A DNA stretch of 64,000 nucleotides from Anisus vortex (lineage: Eukaryota > Mollusca > Gastropoda > Planorbidae), in contig OX421500.1 of assembly GCA_949126835.1 (NCBI GenBank), forward strand, positions 14,726,681 through 14,790,680, in the 5' to 3' direction. Under the pieces are notes generated by a model that saw only the letters and a list, made by a program, of their open reading frames with translations, was not told the DNA's origin and searched no databases. Within the stretch, counting starts at the first letter, position 1, and every line of letters starts with the position of its first letter. The position numbers and the translations under genes are program-made. This document shows, piece by piece, positions 33,150-45,640 of this stretch.

Positions 33150-34049
33150 ATTGCAATTTTATTAAATGGCAGTTTACAAATATATCGTTCGTTGATTATA
33201 ATTAGAAATAATGTCGAAAATTATGTTTAATTTAGAAACATATATACATAATTTCAGGATCTGCAACGTTTTTTGTTGCTATTTTAATGGCCACGAAAGT
33301 TTGTTTTAATAATCAGTTCGATAGTTCTATATTCATCTAATCTAAAAAAGACACTTTCTATTTACATAGTAAAGTAGAAAATAAAATAATCTCTAACCTA
33401 TTTGTCTCATTTTTTGTTTGTCAATGGAAGCATAGAGGTCTAATCTTTAAAGCCATTGATCACAAAATCTATGACAGCTTCTACTGCTAAAGTTAGTTGA
33501 CATTTGGGTGGGTTTATTAACACTCCTTTGTTGTCATGGACAAGTTTCGGAAGGCCCCCCCTCCCACAGCGCCAGTCTACATAAAAGAAATATCGCTACC
33601 TCTAAACTCCTTAAAATAAAATTGAATCGGTGCGAAAAAGCTAGATGATATAACTTTTATACATAATATAAATATAACATCGCGTCACAAGAATATAAAA
33701 AAAAATGATGATAATGCCTTTGGCTATGAATGCATGTAGTTTTCCTTCGTGGCACGGCCTTGAACCGTTAGATTAGCCTGTGACAGTCATTTGTATGGAT
33801 GATCGTAGTTTTAATGTGTGTATTGCGTTGGAACAAATTATGAGACCATATTATTAGAGTAAGAGAGGAGGAGATGAGGCAAAAGTAAAGGGGAATATGC
33901 AGATAGAATACGCAGTAGCCTACAGAGATATAAGCGCCGGCTGGGACATCAGAAAAAGAACTTCACAGCGGTTGCTGTGGCAGATGTGGTTGATGTCTGG
34001 AAACTGAACACTGCCAGGGTCAGGTAGTTGTAAAGTCATGATCGGAGTA
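33150..34049. other. Unassigned stretch
   Basis: No gene or element seen. Confidence 0.4.
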
Positions 34050-34175
34050 AAGAGAAAAGAAAGAGGTAGGGAGAGATGGAAAAAGATATACATAGAATGA
34101 TAGAGAGAGAGAGTGAGAGACAATGAGAGAGAGAGGATTGAGATAGAGAGGGAGATATCAAGAGTGAGAAAGGTA
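34050..34175 (+). repeat. GA-rich purine tract
   Basis: Interrupted GAGA, AGAGAGAG and GGGAGA words on one strand; a pyrimidine-rich frame on the other strand is an artefact. Confidence 0.8.
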
Positions 34176-34892
34176 TCATAGTTAATTAATGATGTTTTTA
34201 GTCCAAAGGCTAGTGAAGCAACGTCTCGGGATCATTAGATGAGTTTGGTTAAGACTTATTAATACGTAAGATAAACGCATGAAAGAAAGTGCTTTGTCAA
34301 CCGAGTTACCTTCCTTTCATTTCGGCTGAAACACTTTCTCTTACATGTGTTTAGCATATCATGGCACAAATTTAAACGTCCTTAAAAAAAGAAAGAAAGA
34401 AAGAAATTGTTCAGATGTGTACAATAAAAAAATCGGAGACATGAGATTGTAGGCCTACAATTCCCACGTATAATGTGTATGACTCCGCTAAGTGTATTGT
34501 CAATATGCATAGTGCTCTACTAAATTCCACAAGATACGGATGTGACGTGTGATTTTAAAAGTAAACATTTCAGTTGTCATACAGCAGTTCTAAAAGTAAA
34601 AACAAAAGCGCAAAATAGAACCATTGTAACGTAACACAACAAGTGCAAGAATAACATATTAATGTTATTTTCAAGATTGTATATTATCCTATAATATATG
34701 CTCTTTGTAGACAATAGTTTTAAAATTGCATTTAAGTTTATGGAATAAACAATGGAGATTCATTAGGAGCAAACAGTTTAAGGACTATTGTAGACACAAA
34801 AGTAATCTATTTACATTGGAGAGAAAAAAAATGACTTGAACATTTGTTGACGCAGTTAAACACGTCCATCTATGTGCTCAGGGATTTGTTTT

Positions 34893-34966
34893 ATATAGGT
34901 CTATCTATCTATCTGTCTATGTATATTTTATTTATCTATCTATCTATCTATCTTTCTATATAAAAT
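34893..34966 (+). repeat. ATCT-type microsatellite
   Basis: Two TATC runs separated by a TATTTTATTT interruption. Confidence 0.85.
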
Positions 34967-34969
34967 TGA

Positions 34970-36140
34970 ATTGAAATGTGGATATGAAATTATAACTTAT
35001 ATATTGTAGAATTTTTTTCCTGAGAATTATGTTTGTATAGTGATGAGTTTCTAAACATTAAATTGTACTTTCGAAAGAAGCGTTGTAAAATTTTCCACCA
35101 ATTCTGCGTTTGACATGTGACAAGGCTAAATCATTCATTATGTAGACGTCTAGTCTTTCGCCCACAGATGAAGTTTCAGGTGTTGTAAACGTAAATCTAA
35201 TGAAATCTAATGATGTTGTTGAAATCTCCCCACAGTCATATAAAAAAAACAACATGCTCCTGAAATTACGGCCCGTGGGTCATGTTCGGTCTACTAAGAT
35301 CCTGAATTGTACCTATCGGTGTCAGGGTTTAGCAATGAACATTAACAAAATCAAATATATTTTAGACTACAGTCCGATCCTATACCAACTGTAGGCCTAT
35401 GTCTGTGGGACAGTGAACTTGAGACCTACTATTTAAAAAACTTGGGGACCACTATGGGTTTATGTAATCCGAGTGAATGAATGATTTTATAATATGTAAT
35501 TCTAAACAGATAAACAAAATAACAAACCTATGACTAAGTGCAACGTTTTTCTCGTTTTTGTTTGTTTGTTAGTGCAACAACTGTAAGTTAAACTCTAATG
35601 TCAAAGCCTAACTTTGTTCGTGTGGAAAACTTCAAGGAAAGTTTAAAGGCTCTATACGTGTTTGTATTTATCGCTTTGTTGTTGGCCCAAGGGCTAGAGG
35701 TGGGAATAAGGTGGGGCTTCTCACCTTTGGATTTCAACGTACACGATACACCTGACCAAATATTTTCAAGTTAAACGTCTTTGTTTTAAATTTTGATTTG
35801 GATGAACTAAATCAAAGTCAAGGTCAACACTTTTTTCAACTTTGTTTTTTCATTATGAAATAACCGGTAAAACACGCCCCTGTATGTAATGGTAATCTGG
35901 TTTTAACCTGTTGACACTGGCTTAATCATTAAGCTTTTTAAACTAAGGATGTCAGTGATTAGGCAAACGTTAACTACCATGGATCTATCCAATGTTTCGT
36001 TTTCTCTTAGAGAGCCATGCAGTTATTTTTCGGGGACTTAAAATTACATTTTTCTAGATTGGTATTTCACTTTTTGAGTAATCAGTCCAACGATTGAACA
36101 CATTTTTCATTTTACCTTAAAATTATTACATTGCGGGACA
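34970..36140. other. Unassigned AT-rich DNA
   Basis: A TAGGCCTA octamer at 35392. Short frames only. Confidence 0.4.
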
Positions 36141-36149
36141 CACATTGGT

Positions 36150-36352
36150 CTAGCAGGAACTGCTTTCAACTTGCCTTTCCCCGGTTGTTGAGGTTCGAAA
36201 CCAGAATAAAATTATGGTCTTTTTTCCCCCCAAAATTACAAAAGATCTCTCTGAGTTTATCCAGTTCTGAAATGTACCTGCCATTATTTGGTGGACAATT
36301 AAGATCCTCTGGACATTGGCTGACCACACAATAGATTTAGCCACGGACAATG
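36150..36352 (+). mobile_element. tRNA-derived SINE, family S, diverged
   Basis: GAGGTTCGAAACCAG carries the B-box-like core. The body is recognisable by TCTCTGAGTTTATCCAGTTC, TGAAATGTACCTGCCA and TCTGGACATTGGCTGACCAC. Confidence 0.55.
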
Positions 36353-36763
36353 GTAAACGTTTTTTTGTTCACTAGAGAGCTAGGTTTTAAAGATATGCTT
36401 TACTACTACTGCATTAAAATATATCAAAGAATTTGTAACTGAAACATAAAATAAAAGTTTTATTAAATACTTTAAATGTATTCGTATATCATCACTGATC
36501 TAGATCTATATATAAGTTATCTAAGTTGAATAAAGTAAGTATGTATAAGTCATTTCTACATAGGGCCTACACATTATTTTATTAGAGCAGATTCAGTGAC
36601 AAGTTTGGGAAAAAAATATTTCGGATAGACTAGTAAGCTTATTGGCTAGTCCAATAGTGGCAAAACAAAAATGACCAAAACTCCACAGTTAAATCCCCCC
36701 TTTGTAGCTTTTTTATTTGCTTTAAAAGAATGCCATTAGGGCACACAAAGATAAAGTGAATAG

Positions 36764-36890
36764 CCGCCCTTTGATTGTTAACATTTGTGGAGGCAAACCC
36801 GGGGAGACATGACGTCACGTCAGTTGCACGCTCCAGTTAACCAAGGCGCCAAACAAAATAACTATTATCAAAGCCCGCCCTTCTGCACAC
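36764..36890. promoter_or_regulatory. Possible regulatory patch: overlapping CREs between TCF-like sites
   Basis: TGACGTCACGTCA at 36810-36822 holds two overlapping CRE-type words. CCGCCCTTTGATTG lies upstream and TTATCAAAGCCCGCCC downstream; both contain a TCF/LEF-like CTTTGAT, in opposite orientation. No nearby exon is known. Confidence 0.2.
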
Positions 36891-37191
36891 TGACGCACAA
36901 TTATTTTATTGTTTAAACTCTATTGGAAGCCTATTTTCATGTTGTTTTATTGTACACAGTATTCAGTTGTGACATCATATGTTTACGCAATGTTTCTTAT
37001 AATAAAAGCCCATAATTCCAAATAGATCTAGACTACACCAAGGCCCGATTTATCTATATTATACATAGAGCATGACGTGCCAAGAGAAAACGAATTTCTT
37101 ATCGACGCCTACGAACGCCATACATTATAATATTTAAAAAAAAATATATAAATTTCATTCGACTAAATAATCTGCCAGAAATAGAAAATCA

Positions 37192-37385
37192 CCACGAATC
37201 CCATGACCCTTGTGCTCGTTGGGGAAGAACAAATGGACACACTTTAGCTGTCAACTTTCTCCACTTTTTGCTTATATCGAGCGGTTGTCAATAGTTGAGT
37301 CAACTGCACCCCTGTCTAATACTTTACATTGTCGAACAAGTATATCAACTGACGGCCTCTCCGACGTCCACCTCTAACAGTATAA
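37192..37385 (-). pseudogene. LINE ORF2 C-terminal fragment
   Basis: The minus strand reads RGGRRRGRQ, then LFDNVK, TGVQLTQL, KVEKVDS and TSTRVMG. This follows the 'RRRGRPxxxWxDNVKxWTGxxxxQL...WR' plan of a LINE ORF2 C-terminus. Stops interrupt it. The terminal stretch is homologous to 19572-19676 and 63555-63625. Confidence 0.65.
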
Positions 37386-37389
37386 AAAC

Positions 37390-38187
37390 TTGAACAGTGT
37401 TAAAAAATATATAAATTTTAGCACTTTGAAATAGTGCAGTCACATGTGACAAACTTATATCAAATGTCATTTTCCGCATCTGGTCATTTTTTTAAATCCA
37501 AGTAATACTAATTATTTTTTCCACATAGCTTACCGAAGATACATTGTCATAAAGTTCAGTTTGGAAAATAAACCTTTACCATAAGAACTTAGTCTATATT
37601 TTTCATGAGATTGAACACTAGATTTGGAAAGACATATTTTAATTAGGGAAATATGTCTGAGCTTATTTTCAGTTTATACCCTAATTTTTTCAACTATAGT
37701 TTCATAGTCACATATTTTAATGAATGATGTCATATATCTAAAACATAGATATAGGCCTACCATAAAATAATAATAATAATATGTTACTGTTATAAGCTAT
37801 TTTGTTAAAAACATGCGTTCTGTTCCATTGGTCAAATGTTCAATACGAAAAGATATAATTATGGCCATTTATGGAAAGGCCTAATAAAATAAGAGTGCGT
37901 TCGGCATACTAGAATTTAGATCGGCTCTGGTCTAGACAACCATAAAATACCACCAAACATTAAAAGCTTAGAATGTCGTCAATAATTTAATTTTACGTTA
38001 AAATAGCTCTAGTAGCCTATTTTCAAATAGTGAGAATAAAATATAGCCTGGTGTGATGTCAGTACTTAACAAAGATAAAGAAAAATAGAAGCGACGAACA
38101 ACTTGGGTTGCCGCAAAGTCTATTCATTTATAAAAAATATATTTTATGTCTGTAGGTTGCATTCTAGAAAATTTTCATGCTTTTTTA
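37390..38187. other. Unassigned AT-rich DNA
   Basis: A TAGGCCTA octamer at 37752. No gene found. Confidence 0.4.
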
Positions 38188-38632
38188 TATAGATACAAGC
38201 TACATTGCCCGGCGTTGCCCGGGTGAAAAAAAAAAGGACTGTCTGGGGTGCAGTTTACAAATTTATAAACTACACTTACTGAATACTTTTAGGAAAGTAA
38301 ATAAATATTGTAATAGGGTAAAAAAAATAGTCAAATATTTTTATTTAACAAAATCTATATAGCCTATAGATTTACAATGTCTTTTGTTTTTAAAAGTTTG
38401 AAAAATTAATTGTCGAAAAAAAAAGTATAGTCTAACTTGAGAATCGAACCCTGGTCGCCCGTAAGCAGTCCACTACGTTTACCACTGAGCTATCGAAGAC
38501 ACATGTCCGATGTGAAAAATTATTAGACGGTATATTGGGCTAGGCCTAGATAGGTCAGTGACACACGTGTTTTCAAATTGACCAATGGGGATCCTCGCGG
38601 GGCTTAACACTGTCTTTATATATATATATAGA
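38188..38632 (-). mobile_element. Helitron-like terminus and body (tentative)
   Basis: On the minus strand CCCGGGCAACGCCGGGCA forms a GC-rich hairpin that ends a short distance before GTAGCTTG. That layout (hairpin then a CTAG-like end) resembles a Helitron 3' terminus, though the final CTAG is not preserved. The other side reaches GACACACGTGTTTTCAAATT, CTCGCGGGGCTTAACACTGT and TTTATATATATA, next to the minisatellite. There is no Rep/helicase coding sequence. Confidence 0.35.
38447..38507 (-). other. tRNA-like sequence, not a functional tRNA
   Basis: The minus strand reads TAGCTCAGTGGTAAACGTAG, then GGCGACCAGGGTTCGATTCT, so both A- and B-box words are present. The T-stem and acceptor stem do not pair well, so I treat it as a tRNA-derived relic inside the surrounding element. 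Confidence 0.45.
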
Positions 38633-39141
38633 TATGTCTCTCTGTATGCCATTCAGTATGTATATGTCTCTCTGTATGCCATTCTGTATGTATATGTCTC
38701 TCTGTATGCCATTCAGTATGTATATGTCTCTCTGTAGGCCATTCAGTATGTATATGTCTCTCTGTATGCCATTCAGTATGTATATGTCTCTCTGTATGCC
38801 ATTCAGTATGTATATGTCTCTCTGTATGCCATTCAGTATGTATATGTCTCTCTGTATGCCATTCAGTATGCATATGTCTCTCTGTATGCCATTCAGTAAA
38901 TATATGTCTCTCTGTATGCCATTCAGTATGTATATGTCTCTCTGTATGCCATTCAGTATGTATATGTCTCTCTGTATGCCATTCAGTATGTATATGTCTC
39001 TCTGTATGCCATTCAGTATGCATATGTCTCTCTGTATGCCATTCAGTAAATATATGTCTCTCTGTATGCCATTCAGTATGTATATGTCTCTCTGTATGCC
39101 ATTCAGTATGTATATGTCTCTCTGTATGCCATTCAGTATGC
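38632..39141 (+). repeat. 30-bp minisatellite, about 17 units
   Basis: The unit TATGTCTCTCTGTATGCCAT plus TCAGTATG+TA repeats almost without change. Because 30 is a multiple of three and the unit lacks stops in some frames, long open frames appear on both strands (repeating MSLCMPFSMY forward, and a His/Thr/Glu/Trp-rich decamer reverse). These are by-products: there is no promoter, signal or conserved domain. Variant units at 38871 and 39021 are 150 bp apart, so a block of five units was duplicated as a piece. Confidence 0.93.
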
Positions 39142-39329
39142 CGTATAAAGGATTGGAACAGTGTTTCTTGTTGCTTTTTTTTTTGTTTCTAAATGTAAAT
39201 GAATATGGAAAAACAACAATACATTAAAAGACTGGGAAAAAAAACCCACAACATTTTAAAAAAGTAACCCAGCTTATTAACAAAAAATACCATCATGGCC
39301 ACCCATTCCCTAAATGTTTACCTAATCAT

Positions 39330-39545
39330 TAGACAACATAATATTATTTTCCGAAGGCTAGGCATTGGAACCAGTAAAGATTGCCCATAAGAACACAACA
39401 CAGAAAGTGTGCTCCAGGCTTGCCCTCTCTGTGACATAGGTGGTAACAGCTTGACATCAGATGACCTCCACCAACACACAACTGTATGGAAAATAGACAT
39501 ACCTGGAAACCACCGAGCAATTCTTCATAGCGATATTCATTGCTG
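39330..39545 (+). pseudogene. LINE C-terminal fragment (zinc-binding 'CPLC' region)
   Basis: One frame gives RRLGIGTSKDCPY and the next VLQACPLCDI, in the order 'RxHRxGIGxSxxCPC...TxEHVLQxCPLY' found at the end of RNase H-bearing LINE proteins. The third part, HQHTTVWKIDIPGNHRA, fits the segment after it. At least two shifts are present. Confidence 0.5.
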
Positions 39546-39619
39546 TCTGAAACACTCCACTGACAATACTGAGAATGGAGAAGAAGAAGAATTGCTTGCT
39601 CCCTTTTTTGTGTGACCCA

Positions 39620-41883
39620 CCACATGTACGCCTTTTTTTTGTGTAAAGGCTATGCCCATGCTGCTACGTCAAGGTCTCGTAAAAATATTTTTTGCGACTA
39701 GAGCTTTCCAGAAGCGGCGACACGAGTGAATTCATTACACAGGCATTTTATACGTTCTCGTTGTACGTTTGTGTGGATTAGGGAAGTTTACATAAGCACA
39801 ACGTGACCCCTGCATGCAGGACTAAAAATAAAACCATGTTCGCAACAACTGACGTAAACAGTTAGAATTTGTGTTATAATTTGTTTATAAAAAGTTTAAT
39901 AAATACTTAACAAATTGAATTCAAATGGTTTGAACAGCAGCATTTTATTTTCACAGCCTCGCTCTCTCCATAAATAGGCTAAATATAAACATATTTATCC
40001 TATCTGTAAAAGTAAAATGAGAAGCTTGGTTTGATTAAAACAAACTAAGTAATGTTTGTTTGGACCTTTTCAAGTGTTATGCAAAGGAAAAGGTATCTAG
40101 CAGTTCAATAAAAGAAAGCACTCGCCATTGAAGTTAACTGTACATGTACCAAACATCTAAAGATTTGACGCTACTGTTAATGTTGGCTTTTTCCGCTGTT
40201 GTGTTGTTGCTGACAATTAAAGATTATCCAAAGCTAGTTCTCATTGAAAAAAAATTATATATCCATCTTACTATCTATTTATCTACTTATCTCTCTCTTC
40301 ATATATGAGCCGAAGTCAAAAGGTGCTCTTTCAAGGGAAAACATTTCATACTCACAGAGAGGTGTAGAAATGCACTTAAGTATTGTCAGAACCTTCCTAC
40401 ACATGATTTGAATAGTGGGAAGATAAGTTATACACTGGAAAAGACGCAGTGACGAAAAACGCGAAACAAAAGAAAAGGCTGCTATGGACATCTTGGTGTC
40501 ACTTAGGACAAATGACAACAAAAAATTGACTTCAGAAAAAAACATACTAATTCTTGATGGATTTCTTCAAGAATTTTTACACACATATCTCCATAGCCTA
40601 TATTTATTATATTCAAGAGTATTACAAGCATAGGAGTTGCAAAAGAGGGGGTTCACTTGAAATGACATCAACTGTCCTAAGCAACACTATTTCTTTTAAA
40701 CCCTTATAAAAAACTTATCCCTGCATCAATTTCAGAAAACTTTGTGGCAAATAATTATTTAAGGGCTTCTTGTATTCACCAAATGAGTTTGAGAGACATA
40801 CAAAGCTCCTTGGTTTTTTAAAATAAAGTCTAGAAACATTCCATGTAATTAGTCACTTAGAGTCACGGCAAAAAACCGTAACATTCTCATCAAAAATGCG
40901 TTTTGAGGCATATTTTAATCAACCTAGGTCAAAACGCTATCTCATGCTATCTCGTTGTCCATGTTTGGTGTGAACTAAGTCCAAGTTTTAACTATTTCAT
41001 TGCATTTTGACCCTTTAATAGCGATTTTAAAAATATCAGTTTTGAGGTACGACCTTTCGACTTGGGCTCATATATATATATATGTCTTCGAGGAATTACT
41101 AATACGAGAATACAAAGACTTCAATATTTTTTTTAGCACAATCTTTTTCTAAAATACTTAAATTTGTTTTCGTAAGTATTGTCAAACAAAAGAAGGTATT
41201 TGTAAACATATTATGCTACCAAGATCCGGCCAACGATCAATATTGCTGTACTGTCTACTTAATAAAAACTTTAATACTTCGGGTTCTTCTATTAGTCATT
41301 CCTTTTGCGTGGGAGGTAAGAAGGAAGAAGGGGAGGGAATGGTCATGCCTACTTGAAAAAAATTCAGGGCTGATTGGATATTGTGTTTGCTATTATTGTT
41401 TTGATCGACAGGTCTGGTCAAGTTAATGGCAACTATATGGCCTTTTGATAATATAAAAAGATCATAAAATAAAACAAACATTCGGTAGCCTTGCTTATTT
41501 AAATCTCTTTGAATGTAAAGAAATACGTACTATGGTAAAAGCTAAATCGCAACATCTGGCTTAAATAACACGGCTTCGCCAACACAATATTGGTTAAGCC
41601 TGTGTCTTTTGTTGTACATCTATAGTGTAGTTCACTATAAAAATAAAATAAACTCAATGTAGCTATAAAGAAGAATTGAATGCTTGAACGTATTTACAAT
41701 AATTCCATTAAAAAACACTGGTCGATAATAAATAGTTTCTTTTAAAACTTTGCAATATACACAACAATTACAAACTACAGCCCTTCGTTCCTTATAAACG
41801 TTTCGCTGCAGAAATTGCTAGAATGGAATTTCCCGAAGAGACCAAGGAAAATGTATACTAGAAATTTGTAGAGACTACGAGAT
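39620..41883. other. Long unassigned stretch
   Basis: A small decayed ATCT patch at about 40260-40300 and a TA run near 41071-41083. No gene recognised; the minus frame at 40279-40545 has no known content. Confidence 0.4.
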
Positions 41884-42371
41884 AACAAGAAAACCATAAA
41901 AACGAAGTTTTCATTATACTCCCTTTATTTGCAAACTAAGTTTACCATCATGTAATTAAATAATTGATTGACTACTGCAAATGAAACGTACAGAAAAAAT
42001 ATCTGTGTTGCAAATCTCAAAAATATCTCCTTACTCCGTATGAATTGTTCTAAACATAACCTTAGCGCATAATTTTTTTTTCTAGCTTTGCGCCGAAAAA
42101 AAATATAAAAAGTTACACAGGCATTTTTAACGCGAAATCAAAATATTTCTTATACTTTCCTTTTAAGAAATGAATATTGTCATAAGGGTAGTAGTATTAA
42201 GTCGTTTTAACTGAAAATTTAATAGGATGTATTGTTAGGCGCCCCAAATCTGCTGTCCAAATTTCAGCTCGATCGGACCACGGGAAGTGGTCGAAAAATC
42301 GAAGCAAAGTTTTGCACCACGCACGATTGACGGACGATTGCAGACATTGCAACTTAAAATAAAGGGAGTAA
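41884..42371. mobile_element. MITE, ACTCCCTTT family, tandem unit 1
   Basis: It opens AACAAGAAAACCATAAAAAC, has ACTCCCTTTATTT at 41918-41930 and the inverted AAATAAAGGGAGT ending at 42369. The right part carries AATTTCAGCTCGATCGGACC and an imperfect ACGATTGACG repeat. Confidence 0.8.
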
Positions 42372-42857
42372 AACAAGAAAACCATAAAAACACAGTTTTT
42401 ATTATACTCCCTTTATTTGCAAACTAAGTTTACCATCATGTAATTAAATAATTGATTGACTACTGCAAATGAAACGTACAGAAAAAAATATCTGTGTCGC
42501 AAATCTCAAAAATATCTCCTTACTCCGTATGAATTGTTCTAAAAATAATCATAGCGCATAATTTATTTTTTTCAAGCTTTGCGCCGAAAAAGTATAAAAG
42601 TTTCACAGGCATTTTTAACGCGAAATCAAAAGATTTCTTATACATTCCTTTTAAGAAATGAATATTGTCATAAGTGTAGTATTATTAAGTTGTTTTAACT
42701 GAAAATTTGATAGGATGTATTGTTAGGCGCCCCAAATCTGCTGTCCAAATTTCAGCTCGATCGGACCACGGGAAGTGGTCGAAAAATCGAAGCCAATTTT
42801 TGCACCACGATTGACGATTGACGATTGCAGACATTGCAACTTAAAATAAAGGGAGTA
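42372..42857. mobile_element. MITE, ACTCCCTTT family, tandem unit 2
   Basis: A direct duplicate of unit 1 with a period of about 488 bp and only scattered changes; the inverted ends lie at 42406-42418 and 42843-42856. Two copies of a transposon in head-to-tail order with a shared junction imply unequal exchange or tandem insertion. Confidence 0.85.
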
Positions 42858-43074
42858 AAAACAAACACTTTCCTTGTCTCTTATGCAAGAACGAAAATTC
42901 ATATAAGTACTCTTTCTTCCCGAGTGTATTCGGGCATGGAATGGGTTGTCTGAACAAACCAGGAAAACCATTAACTTAACATCATTTAAAGACTAGATTC
43001 GGACCACGGATGAGCGTAGGACGCAATAATCTTCTTCATAGAAGGAGCGTCTGTAATGTATAAGATAAGATAGA
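42858..43074 (+). mobile_element. LINE 3' end, GATAA-tail family, copy G
   Basis: Begins CAAACACTTTCCTTGTCTCT within the C-terminal coding part and ends in the 3' UTR and TATAAGATAAGATAGA tail. It starts directly after MITE unit 2 and lacks an internal segment relative to copy B. Confidence 0.75.
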
Positions 43075-43079
43075 CATAT

Positions 43080-45559
43080 AATTAAACGTCCATATATATG
43101 AAATATATCACACATATTTGAACGTTATTAAACTCGTTCAAATTTTATCACATCGATATCACGTCTATACAAACATTATTATATTATATCTAAGTCTTAT
43201 ACAAACATTAATAATAACAATAATAATTAATGATTATTTATACATCGGACCTTTCGATGCTAATGCAGTTAGCTTTCTCAGTGAGCTTAAATATATTAAA
43301 AACATAACTACAAATTACAATACAGTGGATCTTTTTTTTTCTGGGGGACATACAATTACTAACTACAGACAAAGCTCTTCAAGCTCTACTCAAAGAACTC
43401 ATTTGTCTTACAAAGTCCACAGTTTCTGAAGCAAGCTGTTCCACAGTTAATTAAAACATGCGCAGACGCCGAAGATTCAAAATAAATTCAAATGATTGGC
43501 GAACCGTTAATGTGACTATGATTAAAATTGCCAAAGTGAAAAACAAGAAACATAGCAAACCTTTTTTAATTATACATACGAGTCATTTGACCTTCCACTC
43601 ACCCCTCATATACGTTGTGTGGGGGCGTCACCATGACAACGTCACGTCTGACCCGAAACTCTACACCCCGAATGACCAGCCACAGGTCGGCGCATGCACA
43701 GCCATGCCCATTATAATTTGATAGTGGTGACGAAGATTTTTAGATCGTTTGCCGCGTTCTTGGTTTTAACTGGTTAATACCGGCTAACGATTTAATGATC
43801 TGCATTCATGGCATGCTAAAAAAAAATAACGTAATAGCTATATGTGTCAGTAAAATTGGATTTCTACACAACTTTATTTTACACATGGTTAGAGTATGTC
43901 TTTTACGCATATAGATCTATAAATAACCCATGTAAATTAATAGTTAACCATACAATTGTCATATATTAAGCCTTATATACATTTCTGTTGTACTTTATAT
44001 AGTTATAGGGCCTATTGTTATTGTTATACTTCTTTAAAACGTTATCTTTTTTATTTGGAGAAATTTTTAAAGCTGCACAATTCCTCAGCACAAATTATTA
44101 GTTAAATCCAAAACTGATTTACGAATAAGAAAGGGGTGGGGTCCGGGACGCACAATTTACAGCTCGATGCTAGCTAGGTTTTGTTTTAAAATTCGAGACC
44201 CTTCAAAACACCAGCGGTCGCCCTACCTTTAACCACCGCGCCTCATTTTGTTTTCGCACTTTTTATTAAAATAAAGAAAACAAAACAACTAATACTTTTT
44301 TTTAATAAATTCAAATAGCCTAGTATACATGGAGATAAAAACACATTGAATAGAAAATAGTTTTATTAATAGGAACTGCTTCCGTTATCTTTACATAAAC
44401 ATAAACCTTAAACAAATACTGGCTTATAAACATATTACTATTGAAAAGTGTTTTTTTTTGTTTTTCATTTATTTTGGTAATTTTTTTTAGATTGTTTTTA
44501 AAGATAGAGCGGATATATTTCTGTAATTTTTCTCTTTGATGATTTAGAAAACAAAAAGTATGAAAAACATATTATTTTGGTAAACGTTTTCTTTTTGTAG
44601 GCTTTAGTTAGATCCATAATGAAGACATTCAACTTCTAAATTTTGAGCTATAAAGAAGTGCAGCGGTAATGACACACAGTAACAAGTTATATAAGAACAC
44701 AAGCAAAATAATATATTATGTGTATTTATACACCTGTCTAATGGAAGGGTAGAAGTCAATGATTTAGGGTAGTGAGGGATTTATAGTCATATGTTTGTTA
44801 AACCCGATTAATTTTTGTTCTTTGCAAGGGACACAACAATGTAAAAGTTATCTCGAACAATTCCATAGCTAGTTCTTTCCCCTGATTATTAGTGGCGATA
44901 ATAGTGTTCAATGCGAAGCACCGTTTTTAATATAGGATACATGAAAGTAAAAAACGAAAAATTAAAAATGTACATGTATATGTAAAAATAAATGCTAGAG
45001 TAGCTTGAAAGAAATTTAAAAGACTGCTTCGTATAATATACACTAATTCATACCACGAATAACATAACATAAAAAAAAAATGATGTGTCATTAAAATTTC
45101 AAGTAGGCAGACGTACGGTTGGGATTACAGGTCATAACTATGTATATTTTTTAGGCTAAACTTGATCATAAATAGTCAAGATTAGTGAATTTCTTTTGTC
45201 TTTTTTATTCTACCTTCTGGAAAACAACATAGAAGTAGTTTCATATTTTACTTTCGTTATAAAATCTATGGCCATAAAGTCGTAGAATCAACTTGCACCT
45301 ATGTCTTTCAACTCCACTTTCCTGTACTCATACAAAATTGAAATGCTAATACAATTTTCAAAAATAGAGATTTCAATGAGTCAGTCCTTATTTTATTGTT
45401 ACCTTTAACTAGTTCTATACTTGTTTAGAAATTTCTTATTTTAGTTTACGCGTTTTTTCTGGTCACAACAGAAAAGGAAATGCGTGGTTAGCACATACAA
45501 ATTCATTCCCTTTATAAAAACCTTGCTGGGTTAAGAGACGAGCACTATATTTCACAATC
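43080..45559. other. Long unassigned AT-rich stretch
   Basis: A CpG-containing patch with GTCACCATGACAACGTCACG near 43628 is the only notable point. No gene or element recognised. Confidence 0.4.
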
Positions 45560-45640
45560 AAGTATTAGGCTGGATTCGAACCGAATACCTTTAGGAATGT
45601 GGATCAAACAGATAAGACACTACACCACGGTCACATCATT
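45560..45640 (-). other. tRNA-like relic
   Basis: The minus strand carries GACCGTGGTGTAGTGTCTTA and, 35 bases later, CGGTTCGAATCCAGCC, i.e. A- and B-box words at tRNA spacing. The T-stem pairs poorly, so it is not a working tRNA; a SINE head is likelier. Confidence 0.4.

Noticed and set aside
38447..38507. Functional tRNA gene
   Set aside because: T-arm and acceptor stem do not pair; kept only as a tRNA-derived relic.
38634..39227. Open frame of 197 codons with a repeated decapeptide
   Set aside because: It is produced by a 30-bp minisatellite whose unit is a multiple of three; the other strand is open too, and there is no conserved domain.
44190..44245. tRNA-like words on the minus strand (GGTGGTTAAAGG, then AGGGTCTCGAATTTT)
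   Set aside because: B-box is poor and no SINE body or cloverleaf follows.
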